Source: CAZEQD01 sp964514305
GTDB lineage: Bacteria; Acidobacteriota; Aminicenantia; Aminicenantales; Aminicenantaceae
Assembly: GCA_964514305.1 (NCBI GenBank)
Contig: CAZEQD010000051.1
Location: forward strand, 1 to 13,458
Length of the DNA stretch: 13,458 bases
Reading direction: 5' to 3'
Below the pieces are notes generated by a model, which saw only the letters and a list, made by a program, of their open reading frames with translations, had not been told where the DNA came from and ran no database searches. Shown here piece by piece: positions 6,106 to 13,458 of this stretch; within the stretch, counting starts at the first letter, position 1; each line of letters starts with the position of its first letter. Both the position numbers and the translations under genes were made by a program.

Positions 6106-8472
6106 CTAATTATCTTTAAGAGGTGATTGCAGTAATTTTAAGGCCTCGAGGGCAGCATTTTTAATGATATGCCGGTAAGAGGGAATCTTGCTCGCTTTTT
6201 CCAAAAAGGAAATTTGGTTTTTATCTCCGGTTTTTCCTATAGCTTTTAGAGCCTCTGCTTGAGCTAAATAACTATTTTCCCGGCTGAAACGCTCTTTAAA
6301 AAATGCTGCCAATTCTGGCCGGCGAAAATCTGCCAAAGACCTCAAGGCCGCTGCTCTCACTCGAGAATGCTTATCCAAACAACAATCTCTAAGAAATGGG
6401 ATGAAGCGCTCCTCAGCCCAGGCCCCGATAGTCTCCACGGCCGCTTTTCTTACGGCCCAGAAAGAGTCCTTCCGGGCGATCTTCATAATTGATTTAATTA
6501 CTTGGGAATTATCTTTGAATTTCTTCAACTCTCCCACAGCCCACAGGCGGCCGATAACATCATCATTTTGAGCTTGGAAAAGCAATTCTTCCCGACTTTT
6601 AGAAAAACACCATTCTTTGAGAAGGTAATTACCCCGATCAAAGCGCACCATAAGAGGCTTCGACTTAATAGGAAATTCAAAATATTCTTCGGCTTCAGTT
6701 ATCCAGATTTTATAAACAATTTCATCTCCCTCTCTCGCCCATCTCTCTATTTTCTTTTTGGTTGGATACGGCCAATCTCCTTCCCTCTTCTCTATACTTT
6801 CATCTACTTTCTTGTGTTTTGCTCTTACCTTTGCGTTTTCTTTTTCTAACTCATTTTGATTGATAACCTTTACAGTAGTATTTGAGGGGGAAGTCTGATT
6901 ATAACTCTTTCCCAGCCTGATTCCGATCAGGACAGGAGTCTTATAGATTGGAATGTTTCGGGATGTATCTTGAACTTGCCTGATGGTCAGTCCCATAGTT
7001 TTTGTTTCTTCATTCCAGCTGGATTTAATCTCAAAAACAGGATGTCCAGGTTTGAAAATCCATTGTTCAAAAAACCAATCCATATTCTCCCCAGTTACTT
7101 CTTTTACGGTTTTCATAAAATCATGGGTATCAACCGCTTGAAAAGCATAGTCATGGAGAAACTCTTTCCAGACTCTAAAAAAGGCCTTATCTCCCAGAAT
7201 AAACCGCAACATATGAAGGACACAGGCTCCTTTGGGGTAAGAATGAGCATCGAATAAATCCTGGGGAACCTGGTAATGGTTGGTGACGATGGGACGTATG
7301 TACTTATTTTTTGCTTCCTGTAGGTAATAATCTTTTTCACTCAGTAAGTCGATGGCCCCTTCCTCTGGACCGCGATCATAGTTCCAGTAAAGATACTCAC
7401 AGTAAGTGGCAAAACTCTCATTCATCCAGGAATGTTCCCAGCTTCTCAAGGTTATTAGATCTCCCCACCACTGATGAGCCAACTCATGCGAGACAATGTC
7501 GATACTGGAAAAATCTTTCTCTGCTTTTTCATCGTGGATAATGCGGTAAGTCATAGCCGTAGCCGAGGTACTCTCTGCCCCACCTCCAAAGGGAACAGAG
7601 ACCTGGTCATATTTAGCCCAAGGATAGGGCGTCCCAAATGTTTTAATGAAAAATTCCATCATTTTGGGTGTTTTTTGGTAGGAGCGGAGGGCGTCCTGGA
7701 CATGCTGGGGGAAAACCCAGTAGTTAATAGGAATAGTTTGATAGTGATCATGGAGAACCTCGTAAGGAGCGGCAGCCAGAAAAATTAAATAAGTCGAATG
7801 GGGCTTGTCCTGTAACCAATGATAAGTGACCGTGTTCTCCTCAGGATTTTTAATTACTTTGAGCAACCGGCCATTGGCAACAACCTTGTTTGGCTCTTTA
7901 ACAGTAGCAATAATCTCATCGGTGACTTTATCATTGGGAAAATCATAGCAGGGAAACCAGTGATGAACTCCATCCGGCCAGGAATCAGAAGCTACCAAAG
8001 CAGGGTATTCAGATGTAGCTTGATAAAAGCGGAGGCCCTTTTTCTTTTCTGGAGTTTGATGAGCCCGGGGATCACTTCGATAGAAAATTGTGAGCACAAT
8101 TGTTTCTCCAAAGCTATAAGCCCGATCAAGGTCAATAATTAACTTTTTCTCCTGCTGCTCAAAGGCAAGAGGCTGCCCCCATTCATTAATTACTTTCTCT
8201 ACCTTAAAATCCTCAGCATCAAGCTTTATCCTCTTTAAATCCTCTTTTAAAGAGGACAGGATAAGGGTTGTTTCCCCAGTAAAAGATTTTCCTTCAATAT
8301 CCAGATTAATTTTAATCAGGTAGTGTTGGGCATCAAAAGTTCGGCTTCTTTCCCACTGAATAGGTTTTCGATTAAAATCAATTTGCTGAACAGGAAAAAG
8401 GTAGAGGCAAAAAATAAAATTCAGGCCAAGAAAAACACCTATTCCCTTAATTGAATTAAAAACTTTTTTCAT
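6106..8472 (-). CDS. Exported M1-family zinc aminopeptidase with C-terminal HEAT repeats
   Basis: This metallopeptidase should remove N-terminal residues from peptides outside the cytoplasm. The N-terminus has a basic start and a hydrophobic stretch (residues 10-27) ending near FPVQQ. The M1 N-terminal beta domain spans about 40-240. The zinc site is H329-E330-L-A-H333 with E352 in WMNESF, the normal HExxH-x18-E. Y412 in SYPKG is the likely transition-state tyrosine. The substrate-anchoring GAMEN-type motif is altered to GGGAES (296-301), though E300 is kept. A lysine- and glutamate-rich stretch (about 522-585) interrupts the beta domain before IVYKIWI. Residues 635-785 are alpha-helical HEAT-like repeats (AVRKAAVETIGAW, RVRAAALRSLADF, AEALKAIGKTG). 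AAAGGA lies 8 bases before the ATG. The gene follows the M24 gene by 40 bases and is probably co-transcribed. The stop is TAG. Confidence 0.92.
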   Translation of the reverse strand: MKKVFNSIKGIGVFLGLNFIFCLYLFPVQQIDFNRKPIQWERSRTFDAQHYLIKINLDIEGKSFTGETTLILSSLKEDLKRIKLDAEDFKVEKVINEWGQPLAFEQQEKKLIIDLDRAYSFGETIVLTIFYRSDPRAHQTPEKKKGLRFYQATSEYPALVASDSWPDGVHHWFPCYDFPNDKVTDEIIATVKEPNKVVANGRLLKVIKNPEENTVTYHWLQDKPHSTYLIFLAAAPYEVLHDHYQTIPINYWVFPQHVQDALRSYQKTPKMMEFFIKTFGTPYPWAKYDQVSVPFGGGAESTSATAMTYRIIHDEKAEKDFSSIDIVSHELAHQWWGDLITLRSWEHSWMNESFATYCEYLYWNYDRGPEEGAIDLLSEKDYYLQEAKNKYIRPIVTNHYQVPQDLFDAHSYPKGACVLHMLRFILGDKAFFRVWKEFLHDYAFQAVDTHDFMKTVKEVTGENMDWFFEQWIFKPGHPVFEIKSSWNEETKTMGLTIRQVQDTSRNIPIYKTPVLIGIRLGKSYNQTSPSNTTVKVINQNELEKENAKVRAKHKKVDESIEKREGDWPYPTKKKIERWAREGDEIVYKIWITEAEEYFEFPIKSKPLMVRFDRGNYLLKEWCFSKSREELLFQAQNDDVIGRLWAVGELKKFKDNSQVIKSIMKIARKDSFWAVRKAAVETIGAWAEERFIPFLRDCCLDKHSRVRAAALRSLADFRRPELAAFFKERFSRENSYLAQAEALKAIGKTGDKNQISFLEKASKIPSYRHIIKNAALEALKLLQSPLKDN

Positions 8473-8512
8473 AACTACCGTCCTTTCTTAGATCTAAAAG
8501 GTCCGAGATAAA

Positions 8513-9922
8513 CTAATAAATTTTATTCTTTTTTAAGACTTGAATAATTCCTTCCTTTTTCATCAACTGCTCTATTTCTTCAATAGTTCGCGGGAGCCCC
8601 TGGCCTAGGTTAATATATCCCTCTTCAGTAATGACAATGTTATCTTCTAAGCGGATACCAATTTCTTCCTCGGGGTGAATAACTTGGATGTCACAGGCAA
8701 AAACAAATCCCGGTTTTAAAACTTCATCAGGCCCAGAAAAAGTGGCCATCACATCATGGGTGGCCAGCCCAACAGAGTGATTATATCCTCCGTAGCGAAT
8801 TTCTCCCCTCACCTGAGGATCATCAGCCGAAAATCCTTTGTCTTCTAGATATTTCTTTATCCTTTCACCAACCTGCTTCAAAGTAATTCCCGGGCGATAA
8901 GAATCCAGGCAAGCCTGACGCACCAGAAATGCCTTTTGATAAAGCTCTCGCTGGCGGGGTGAAAATTTACCATTTGCTGGAAAAGACGTTGAAAGATCAG
9001 CGTTATAATACTTGTAATCAGGGCCGGCATCAAGGATAACAAAATCACCATCCTGGAGAGTACGATCATAGCGATGATAATGGCCAAAGGCATGATTTTT
9101 TCCTGACATAATGATTGTGTAAAAAGCTAAATCCTGAGCTCCTTCCTTCTGGCAAACGTACTCAAAAAGGGCAGCAAGTTCTTTCTCTTTAATACCCGGA
9201 GCGGCAGATTGAATAACGGCTCGATGAGCTTTAACCCCAATCCTGCCCGCCTCACGGAGTACAGCAATCTCCAGAGGTGATTTATACTTTCTTAAATCCC
9301 AGATTACTGGCGAAATATCTTTTACCTCTGCTTTGGGAAATTTATTCTTTACCTGTCGCACAAACTGGAGTTCTCGAGTGAGGCGCTGGTCAAAAAGATT
9401 AAAGACCATAGTCTGCTGCAGATAATCATATTTTTCTTCCGTATTGTCCCGCATCAATTCCTCAGGATAAAACATGGTATAGATGGTTCGGTTCTGGCTG
9501 CACCAGAGGCTTAAATACCAGGGGAACTGTTCAAGGGGAAGGACTCTTTCTAAACCTGTTACCTTTTTAGGCTTGCGGATGAGTTCCAACGGTATTCCCT
9601 CCCCTTCTGCCTCTTTTTCATCAATAGCAAAAAACAGGATGCTTTCTTTTCGCTGGCCATCAATAGCCAGGATGACTCCCGGAATTTCCACCCCACAGAG
9701 GTACATAAGGGTATTATTTTGATGGAACTGGGTATCATTGGAAGGAGGATTGGCCCCGAGGAAAATGGCCACTCCATCAGATATGTGAGACATTACCTGC
9801 TGGCGCCTTCGAGCGTACTCTTGGGAAGGAAAAATGAGAGCAGATAGAAGCTGAGTGCTCAAAATCCCTAACAATAATACTATGGCCATAGCCATTGATG
9901 AACATACCCTTTTATATTTCAT
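8513..9922 (-). CDS. Exported M24-family metallopeptidase, Xaa-Pro aminopeptidase-like
   Basis: M24 (pita-bread) peptidases use two metal ions; this branch usually cleaves the bond before proline. Residues 1-28 are an export signal (hydrophobic 10-28). The creatinase-like N-terminal domain covers about 30-205, beginning with the family-typical SQEYARRRQQVM. The catalytic domain follows. Metal ligands by alignment from memory are D298 (ILDAGPDYKYYNADLSTSFP) and D309, H382 in NHSVGLATHD, position 411 in FACDIQV, and E426 in GIRLEDN. At 411 most members have Glu (the EPG motif); here it is Asp, with IQV in place of PGI. The length of 469 is normal. A perfect AAGGAGG lies 4 bases before the ATG. 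It leads a two-gene unit with the M1 peptidase, a sensible pair for degrading proline-containing peptides. A terminal-inverted-repeat element begins 17 bases upstream of the start. Confidence 0.9.
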   Translation of the reverse strand: MKYKRVCSSMAMAIVLLLGILSTQLLSALIFPSQEYARRRQQVMSHISDGVAIFLGANPPSNDTQFHQNNTLMYLCGVEIPGVILAIDGQRKESILFFAIDEKEAEGEGIPLELIRKPKKVTGLERVLPLEQFPWYLSLWCSQNRTIYTMFYPEELMRDNTEEKYDYLQQTMVFNLFDQRLTRELQFVRQVKNKFPKAEVKDISPVIWDLRKYKSPLEIAVLREAGRIGVKAHRAVIQSAAPGIKEKELAALFEYVCQKEGAQDLAFYTIIMSGKNHAFGHYHRYDRTLQDGDFVILDAGPDYKYYNADLSTSFPANGKFSPRQRELYQKAFLVRQACLDSYRPGITLKQVGERIKKYLEDKGFSADDPQVRGEIRYGGYNHSVGLATHDVMATFSGPDEVLKPGFVFACDIQVIHPEEEIGIRLEDNIVITEEGYINLGQGLPRTIEEIEQLMKKEGIIQVLKKNKIY

Positions 9923-9938
9923 GGTTCCTCCTTCTTTT

Positions 9939-9963
9939 GAGGGTCAGGTCTTCATTTTTGACA
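9939..9963 (+). repeat. Left terminal inverted repeat
   Basis: Contains GTCAGGTCTTCA (9943-9954) and TTTGACA (9957-9963). It matches the reverse complement of 10176-10200 at 21 of 25 positions. It starts 17 bases upstream of the M24 start codon, just beyond that gene's ribosome binding site. Confidence 0.6.
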
Positions 9964-10175
9964 CTTGATTATTATACATGAGACTTTTTATTTCTTTTAG
10001 TCTCTCCAAATTTATCATTCACTTTTTCTATAAACAACTTTTTGTCTCTTTTAGGGAAAAAATATTATCCTTTCTATTACCTCTTGCTGTTTTATGATAA
10101 ATTGCATTCTTAAAGCATTATCTTAATGGTCTGATTACATCATCAATGACCACCAATACCAATAACCAAAAATAA

Positions 10176-10200
10176 TGTCAAATGTGAAGACCTGACTCCC
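10176..10200 (-). repeat. Right terminal inverted repeat
   Basis: Read on the minus strand it holds the same GTCAGGTCTTCA core (10185-10196) and TTTGACA (10176-10182). It ends 9 bases before the possible -35 box of the phosphoesterase gene. Confidence 0.6.
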
Positions 10201-10209
10201 TGGTAGAGA

Positions 10210-10237
10210 TTGACTCTAGCTCAATTCTTTTAATAAT
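10210..10237 (+). promoter_or_regulatory. Possible promoter of the propeller-phosphoesterase gene
   Basis: TTGACT (10210-10215) and AATAAT (10232-10237) are spaced by 16 bases; both match five of six consensus positions. RNA would start near 10244, only about 14 bases before the ATG at 10258. No clear ribosome binding site precedes that ATG. The transcript may be nearly leaderless, or translation may begin further in. Confidence 0.45.
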
Positions 10238-10257
10238 ATAAAAAAGAAATAGATATT

Positions 10258-13032
10258 ATGGAGAGAAAATTGAAAAAACCAGAGAAAACATCGGAGGCCA
10301 AGGCAAAATATATTCTTAGAGGCAGGCCCGGCCAAAGGCCGGTGTTGTTTATAAAAGAAGGTATGGTTATTCTTTTAATCCTAATGGTCTTGACCTTAAG
10401 CTGTCAGAAAAAAAGGACCGGCTCAAGCTCTGATTTAGAGACAGTGGGAGTGAAGGAAAATGGGAAAACTGTATTACCCGTGAACCAGCAACTTCGACCT
10501 TATGGTTCCTATTTAGTATTACCTGGCGTGAGACCTCAGGCACTGGCCATCTCGCCTGATGGAAAATTAGTAGTAGTTTCTGGAAAAAGCAGCGAACTCC
10601 TGGCTCTTGACCCGCTCGAGCTTAAAATTCTTCAGCGGGTGGCCTTCCCTTCAACAGAACAACAAGAACCTCAGGCTGTTCTTTCCTCAACTAATATCCT
10701 TAATTCGGAGGAAAAGGGACAGCTGAGTTATACCGGGCTCATCTTTTCCCCAGATGGCTGCCGCATTTTTCTCAGTGACGTAGAGGGAAGCATCAAAGTT
10801 TTTTCCTTAAATGAAGATGGAATCATAAAACTGTCAAAGACAATCATTTTGCCACCTGCGGGAGCACCTCGCCGGAAAAAAGAAATACCTGCCGGGTTGG
10901 CTCTAAGCCCTGACGCCAAAAAACTCTACGTTTGTGGCAATCTTTCCAATCGTCTAATAGAAATCAATCCAGACACCGGAGAAGTTTTGAGATTATTTGA
11001 AGTCGGCGTGGCTCCTTTCGATGTCGTTTTGAAAGGGGAGAAAGCCTATGTAAGTAACTGGGGAGGAAGAAGGCCAGCCCCCGGTGATTTGGTTGGCCCG
11101 GCAGGTCGAGGTACAAAGGTTAAGGTTGACCCGGAAAAATTCATAGCCAGCGAAGGCTCGATAAGCGTGGTTAATTTGAAGACCGGTCTGGTAATAAAGG
11201 AAATAGTGGTTGGTCTACACTCCTCAGCCTTGGTTCTCTCACCTGATGGCAATTATCTGGTTTGTGCCAACGCAGCTTCTGATAATCTGAGTGTAATTGA
11301 TACCCGCTCTGACCGGGTGGTGGAAACTATCTGGGTTAAACGCAGTCCGGCTGACCTTTTTGGAGCCTCACCCAATGCTTTATCTTTTACTCCTGATGGA
11401 AAAAAGTTGCTGGTGGCCAATGGCACACAGAATGCAGTGGCTGTAGTAGAGTTCAAACCGGACAAAAAAAAGTCTCAGGTTAAGGGAATGGTTCCAGTAG
11501 GCTGGTTCCCAGGAGCTTTGGGCTGGCATAAGCAACAAAGCAAGCTCTGGGTGGCCAACATCAAGGGAATTGCCGATAGGCCCCGGACTGATGACAAGAC
11601 GGGGCAAACTGGATTTAACACCCATCAATATTATGGCTCGATTTCAGTTTTCTCCCTCCCGGGAAATAAGGATTTAAAAAAGCTTACTAATTGTGTCTTT
11701 GAAAATTTTCATCGGAACAGGATTAAAGAATCCCTGAAAAGGCCAAGGCAAGGGCAGAGGCCAAAACCAATCCCGGAGAGAATTGGCGAACCAAGCTTGA
11801 TTAAACATGTTGTCTACATTATCAAGGAAAACCGAACCTACGACCAGGTTCTGGGCGATGTGCCTGAAGGAAATGGCAATCCGGCTCTCTGTATTTTCGG
11901 GAAAGAAGTAACTCCCAACCAGCACAAGCTAGTCAAGGAATTTGTCCTTCTGGATAACACTTACTGCAGCGGCATCCTGAGTGCTGACGGACACCAGTGG
12001 TCAACCACCGCTTTTGGCACTGATTATCTGGAAAGATCTTTTGCCGGCTGGCCACGAAGTTATCCCGACGGTATGGGAGAAGATGAAGTGGATGCTCTAG
12101 CTTATGCCCCGAGCGGCTTTATTTGGGATAATTGCCGCCGCCACTGTGTTTCTATCTGGAATTTTGGTGAATTTGCCATACCTGAGCTGAGATGGAAAGA
12201 TCCGAAAAGAGAGGGAAAGCCTGGTTGGATGGATTTCTGGGAAGAATACTTGGAGGGAAATGGGGAGGTAATCATTGCTTCCAGGCCAGGAATTCCTTCT
12301 ATCGCTGATTTCACCCCCACCAATTATGTTGGTTGGAGCATGGAGGTTCCAGATGTTTGGCGGGCTCGTTATATCAAGAACCAGATCAAAAAATGGGAAG
12401 AGGGAGGGGAAATGCCATCTATGGTTTTAATTTGCCTTCCCATTGACCACACCAGCGGAACCAAAGCTGGGTATCCTACCCCCCGGGCGGCCGTTGCTGA
12501 TAACGACCTGGCTCTTGGCCAGATAATAGAAGCTTTAAGCCACAGCAGGTTCTGGAAGGAAATGCTTGTTATGGCCATTGAAGATGACCCCCAGAATGGT
12601 TTTGATCATGTGAGCGGCTACCGGACAACAGCTTACCTGGCCGGTCCATATGTGAAGCGTGGCCAGGTGATTCACACCCAGTACAATACCACCAGCCTCC
12701 TGCGGACAATCGAACAAATTCTCGGCCTGCCGCCAATGAACCAATTTGATGCCACGGCTACTCCAATGTTTGATTGCTTTACTGACCAGCCTGATTTTCG
12801 CCCTTACACTGTCATAGCCAATCAAATTCCCCTGGATGAACTGAATCCCGAACCAGAGGAGATAGCTGATGCTTTACTCAGAAAGAATGCCCAGACTTCG
12901 GCCAGGCTGAATTTTAAAAGAGTGGATGCCTGCCCGGAGGATGTACTCAACAGAATCATTTGGCATTCAGTCAAGGGTTCCGAAGCGCCCTATCCTTCCT
13001 GGGCAGTGACCCTAATTCAGGACAGGGATTAA
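10258..13032 (+). CDS. Probable lipoprotein: YncE/YVTN beta-propeller fused to an alkaline-phosphatase-superfamily phosphoesterase
   Basis: This is a two-domain exported protein. A hydrophobic segment (36-48, MVILLILMVLTLS) ends at C49 in a lipobox-like LTLSC, preceded by an unusually long basic tail. Residues about 75-470 form YVTN/NHL-like propeller blades with repeated SPDG-type turns (ISPDGK, FSPDGC, LSPDAK, LSPDGN, FTPDGK). Residues about 512-850 are the phosphoesterase: HVVYIIKENRTYDQVLGD (517-534), LSADGHQWST (574-583), LPIDHTSGT (727-735) and EDDPQNGFDHV (775-785). These hold the usual metal-binding E524/N525, D730/H731, D776/D777 and D783/H784 (family knowledge). The substrate is unknown. 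The start is uncertain: ATG 10258 lacks a ribosome binding site, while ATG 10363 (residue 36) and GTG 10342 would give shorter signal sequences. The gene is divergent from the peptidase pair across the inverted-repeat element. Confidence 0.88.
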   Translation: MERKLKKPEKTSEAKAKYILRGRPGQRPVLFIKEGMVILLILMVLTLSCQKKRTGSSSDLETVGVKENGKTVLPVNQQLRPYGSYLVLPGVRPQALAISPDGKLVVVSGKSSELLALDPLELKILQRVAFPSTEQQEPQAVLSSTNILNSEEKGQLSYTGLIFSPDGCRIFLSDVEGSIKVFSLNEDGIIKLSKTIILPPAGAPRRKKEIPAGLALSPDAKKLYVCGNLSNRLIEINPDTGEVLRLFEVGVAPFDVVLKGEKAYVSNWGGRRPAPGDLVGPAGRGTKVKVDPEKFIASEGSISVVNLKTGLVIKEIVVGLHSSALVLSPDGNYLVCANAASDNLSVIDTRSDRVVETIWVKRSPADLFGASPNALSFTPDGKKLLVANGTQNAVAVVEFKPDKKKSQVKGMVPVGWFPGALGWHKQQSKLWVANIKGIADRPRTDDKTGQTGFNTHQYYGSISVFSLPGNKDLKKLTNCVFENFHRNRIKESLKRPRQGQRPKPIPERIGEPSLIKHVVYIIKENRTYDQVLGDVPEGNGNPALCIFGKEVTPNQHKLVKEFVLLDNTYCSGILSADGHQWSTTAFGTDYLERSFAGWPRSYPDGMGEDEVDALAYAPSGFIWDNCRRHCVSIWNFGEFAIPELRWKDPKREGKPGWMDFWEEYLEGNGEVIIASRPGIPSIADFTPTNYVGWSMEVPDVWRARYIKNQIKKWEEGGEMPSMVLICLPIDHTSGTKAGYPTPRAAVADNDLALGQIIEALSHSRFWKEMLVMAIEDDPQNGFDHVSGYRTTAYLAGPYVKRGQVIHTQYNTTSLLRTIEQILGLPPMNQFDATATPMFDCFTDQPDFRPYTVIANQIPLDELNPEPEEIADALLRKNAQTSARLNFKRVDACPEDVLNRIIWHSVKGSEAPYPSWAVTLIQDRD
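10328..10342. repeat. GC-rich hairpin inside the 5' coding region
   Basis: CCGGCC (10328-10333) and GGCCGG (10337-10342) form a perfect 6-base stem with an AAA loop. The hairpin lies between the two ATG candidates and directly before the GTG and ATG alternatives at 10342 and 10363. It could influence start choice, or mean that translation really begins downstream of it. Confidence 0.5.
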
Positions 13033-13041
13033 CCAAGCAGG

Positions 13042-13063
13042 GTAAAAATAACATAATTTTTAC
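13042..13063. terminator. AT-rich hairpin shared by converging genes
   Basis: GTAAAAAT (13042-13049) pairs perfectly with ATTTTTAC (13056-13063) around a 6-base loop. It starts 10 bases after the phosphoesterase stop and covers the TAA of the 58-residue minus-strand gene. The A and T runs in its arms give either strand a T-rich 3' arm. The lack of G-C pairs makes it a weak terminator candidate. Confidence 0.4.
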
Positions 13064-13236
13064 ACTCCTCTTTGTCTTTCAAAGGCAGCCACCAAAGCAC
13101 AAAAGAGCATGGAAAGGAGGACAATGACCATATGCCTCATTTTTCGCCACTCCAGGATGGCCCAGACAACCCAGGCCCAGAAAGCGATCATAATAGGCAT
13201 GATTATTATTAGAGCCACATCTTCAGAACCGTTCAT
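13060..13236 (-). CDS. Small membrane protein of unknown function (58 aa)
   Basis: I do not recognise the family. The product has an acidic N-terminus (MNGSEDV), a hydrophobic helix about 7-28 rich in Ile, Met and Trp (PIMIAFWAWVVWAIL), a basic loop EWRKMRH, a second hydrophobic helix about 36-52, and a charged end ERQRGV. Two short membrane helices are therefore likely. I chose the ATG at 13236 because GGAGG (13242-13246) sits 5 bases before it; an ATG at 13248 would place that site inside the gene. The stop lies in the hairpin shared with the phosphoesterase gene. The plus-strand frame through this region has no ribosome binding site and looks like a shadow. It may be a shortened member of a longer family, since the second helix is followed by only six residues. 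Confidence 0.6.
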   Translation of the reverse strand: MNGSEDVALIIIMPIMIAFWAWVVWAILEWRKMRHMVIVLLSMLFCALVAAFERQRGV

Positions 13237-13241
13237 CTTAA

Positions 13242-13246
13242 CCTCC
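13242..13246 (-). promoter_or_regulatory. Ribosome binding site that sets the start of the small membrane protein
   Basis: GGAGG on the minus strand, 5 bases before ATG 13236. It overlaps the other possible ATG (13248-13246) and so favours the inner start. Confidence 0.6.
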
Positions 13247-13315
13247 ATAAAAATAACATTTACTATTAGAACGTTTGAGGTACTTTTTTAGTTAACAAAA
13301 TATAAAACAAATTTT

Positions 13316-13458
13316 TTAGGTATTTGGGCACTTTACTTTACCATTAGCACTTTCCTGGGGCTTTTTGACCGCCATGAGCAATTTCGGATCGTCATTGACA
13401 TCTTTTTTTTCATGATTTATATTTCCCAACGTTGGTTGAATGGGAAAATGGGGACAAA
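13316..13458 (-). CDS. Possible C-terminus of an unidentified protein running in from the right edge
   Basis: A minus-strand frame is open from the window edge to a TAA at 13316-13318 and gives about 46 residues. It ends with hydrophilic text including DDPKLLMAVKKPQESANGKV and KCPNT. The codon mix looks like that of nearby genes, but no domain is recognisable. The opposite strand is also open across the same bases and could encode a membrane segment (residues such as FRIVIDIFFFMIYISQRW), though with no ATG and no ribosome binding site at its beginning. One of the two is probably real, and I slightly favour the minus strand. Confidence 0.3.
   Translation of the reverse strand, partial: CPHFPIQPTLGNINHEKKDVNDDPKLLMAVKKPQESANGKVKCPNT

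Larger units (their letters stand above)
9939..10200. mobile_element. MITE-like element with terminal inverted repeats, about 262 bp
   Basis: The two ends are imperfect 25-base inverted repeats (21 of 25 identical), with a 12-base core GTCAGGTCTTCA followed after two bases by TTTGACA. The interior is AT-rich, has no convincing reading frame, and holds a hairpin GAGACT/AGTCTC (9980-9985 and 9999-10004). A TATAAT on the minus strand (9971-9976) could act as a -10 box for the M24 gene, but I find no good -35. A motif close to GAAGACCTGAC is, as far as I recall, common near Y1-type (IS200/RAYT-like) transposases. That link is a memory, not a search result. No target-site duplication is obvious. 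The element fills most of the 335-base spacer between two divergent genes. Confidence 0.5.

Noticed and set aside
13289..13458. Plus-strand membrane-protein-like frame at the right edge
   Set aside because: It reads plausibly as a membrane helix but has no ATG or ribosome binding site before mid-frame. It is kept only as an alternative to the minus-strand call.
1..13458. CRISPR array, tRNA, rRNA or complete transposase
   Set aside because: No regularly spaced repeats, cloverleaf-like segments, rRNA-like stretches or transposase motifs were seen by eye; short RNAs could be missed.

Overview
The window looks like the chromosome of an anaerobic, Gram-negative bacterium. Three proteins have export signals, one has a lipoprotein-like signal, and the left part carries parts for oxygen-sensitive radical chemistry (2-hydroxyacyl-CoA dehydratase / benzoyl-CoA reductase type). 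The mix of exported VPS10/BNR propeller, exported M1 and M24 peptidases and a YncE-type propeller phosphoesterase recalls Acidobacteriota/Aminicenantes-like lineages. That placement is a guess from gene style, not a measurement.

Left region (1-3200, all minus strand). This is a gene cluster in decay. Read in the direction of transcription it holds an HTH regulator N-terminus broken by an amber codon, a 2-hydroxyacyl-CoA dehydratase-family subunit with a stop, a large deletion and a frame change, an intact BcrD/HgdC-like ATPase activator, an intact small 2x[4Fe-4S] ferredoxin, and an iron-sulfur/FAD oxidoreductase with a frameshift and a large internal deletion that runs off the left edge. Activator and ferredoxin are the only readable genes left here and have no complete catalytic partner in the window.

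Middle region (3200-9922). A 150-bp spacer carries palindromes and a good sigma-70-type promoter. It is followed by a 908-residue exported BNR/Asp-box propeller protein on the plus strand. Facing it is a two-gene minus-strand unit: an M24 (Xaa-Pro aminopeptidase-like) protein, then 40 bp later an M1 aminopeptidase with C-terminal HEAT repeats. Both have signal peptides, which suggests peptide breakdown outside the cytoplasm.

Right region (9923-13458). A roughly 262-bp element with imperfect 25-bp terminal inverted repeats fills most of the spacer between the M24 gene and a divergent 924-residue propeller-phosphoesterase fusion. An AT-rich hairpin ends that gene and lies at the end of a converging 58-residue membrane protein. 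The last 140 bases may hold the C-terminus of another minus-strand gene.

The four large genes at 3350-13032 have no frame breaks, so the breaks clustered in 1-3200 are more likely real decay than general sequencing error. I saw no tRNA, rRNA, CRISPR array or complete transposase.
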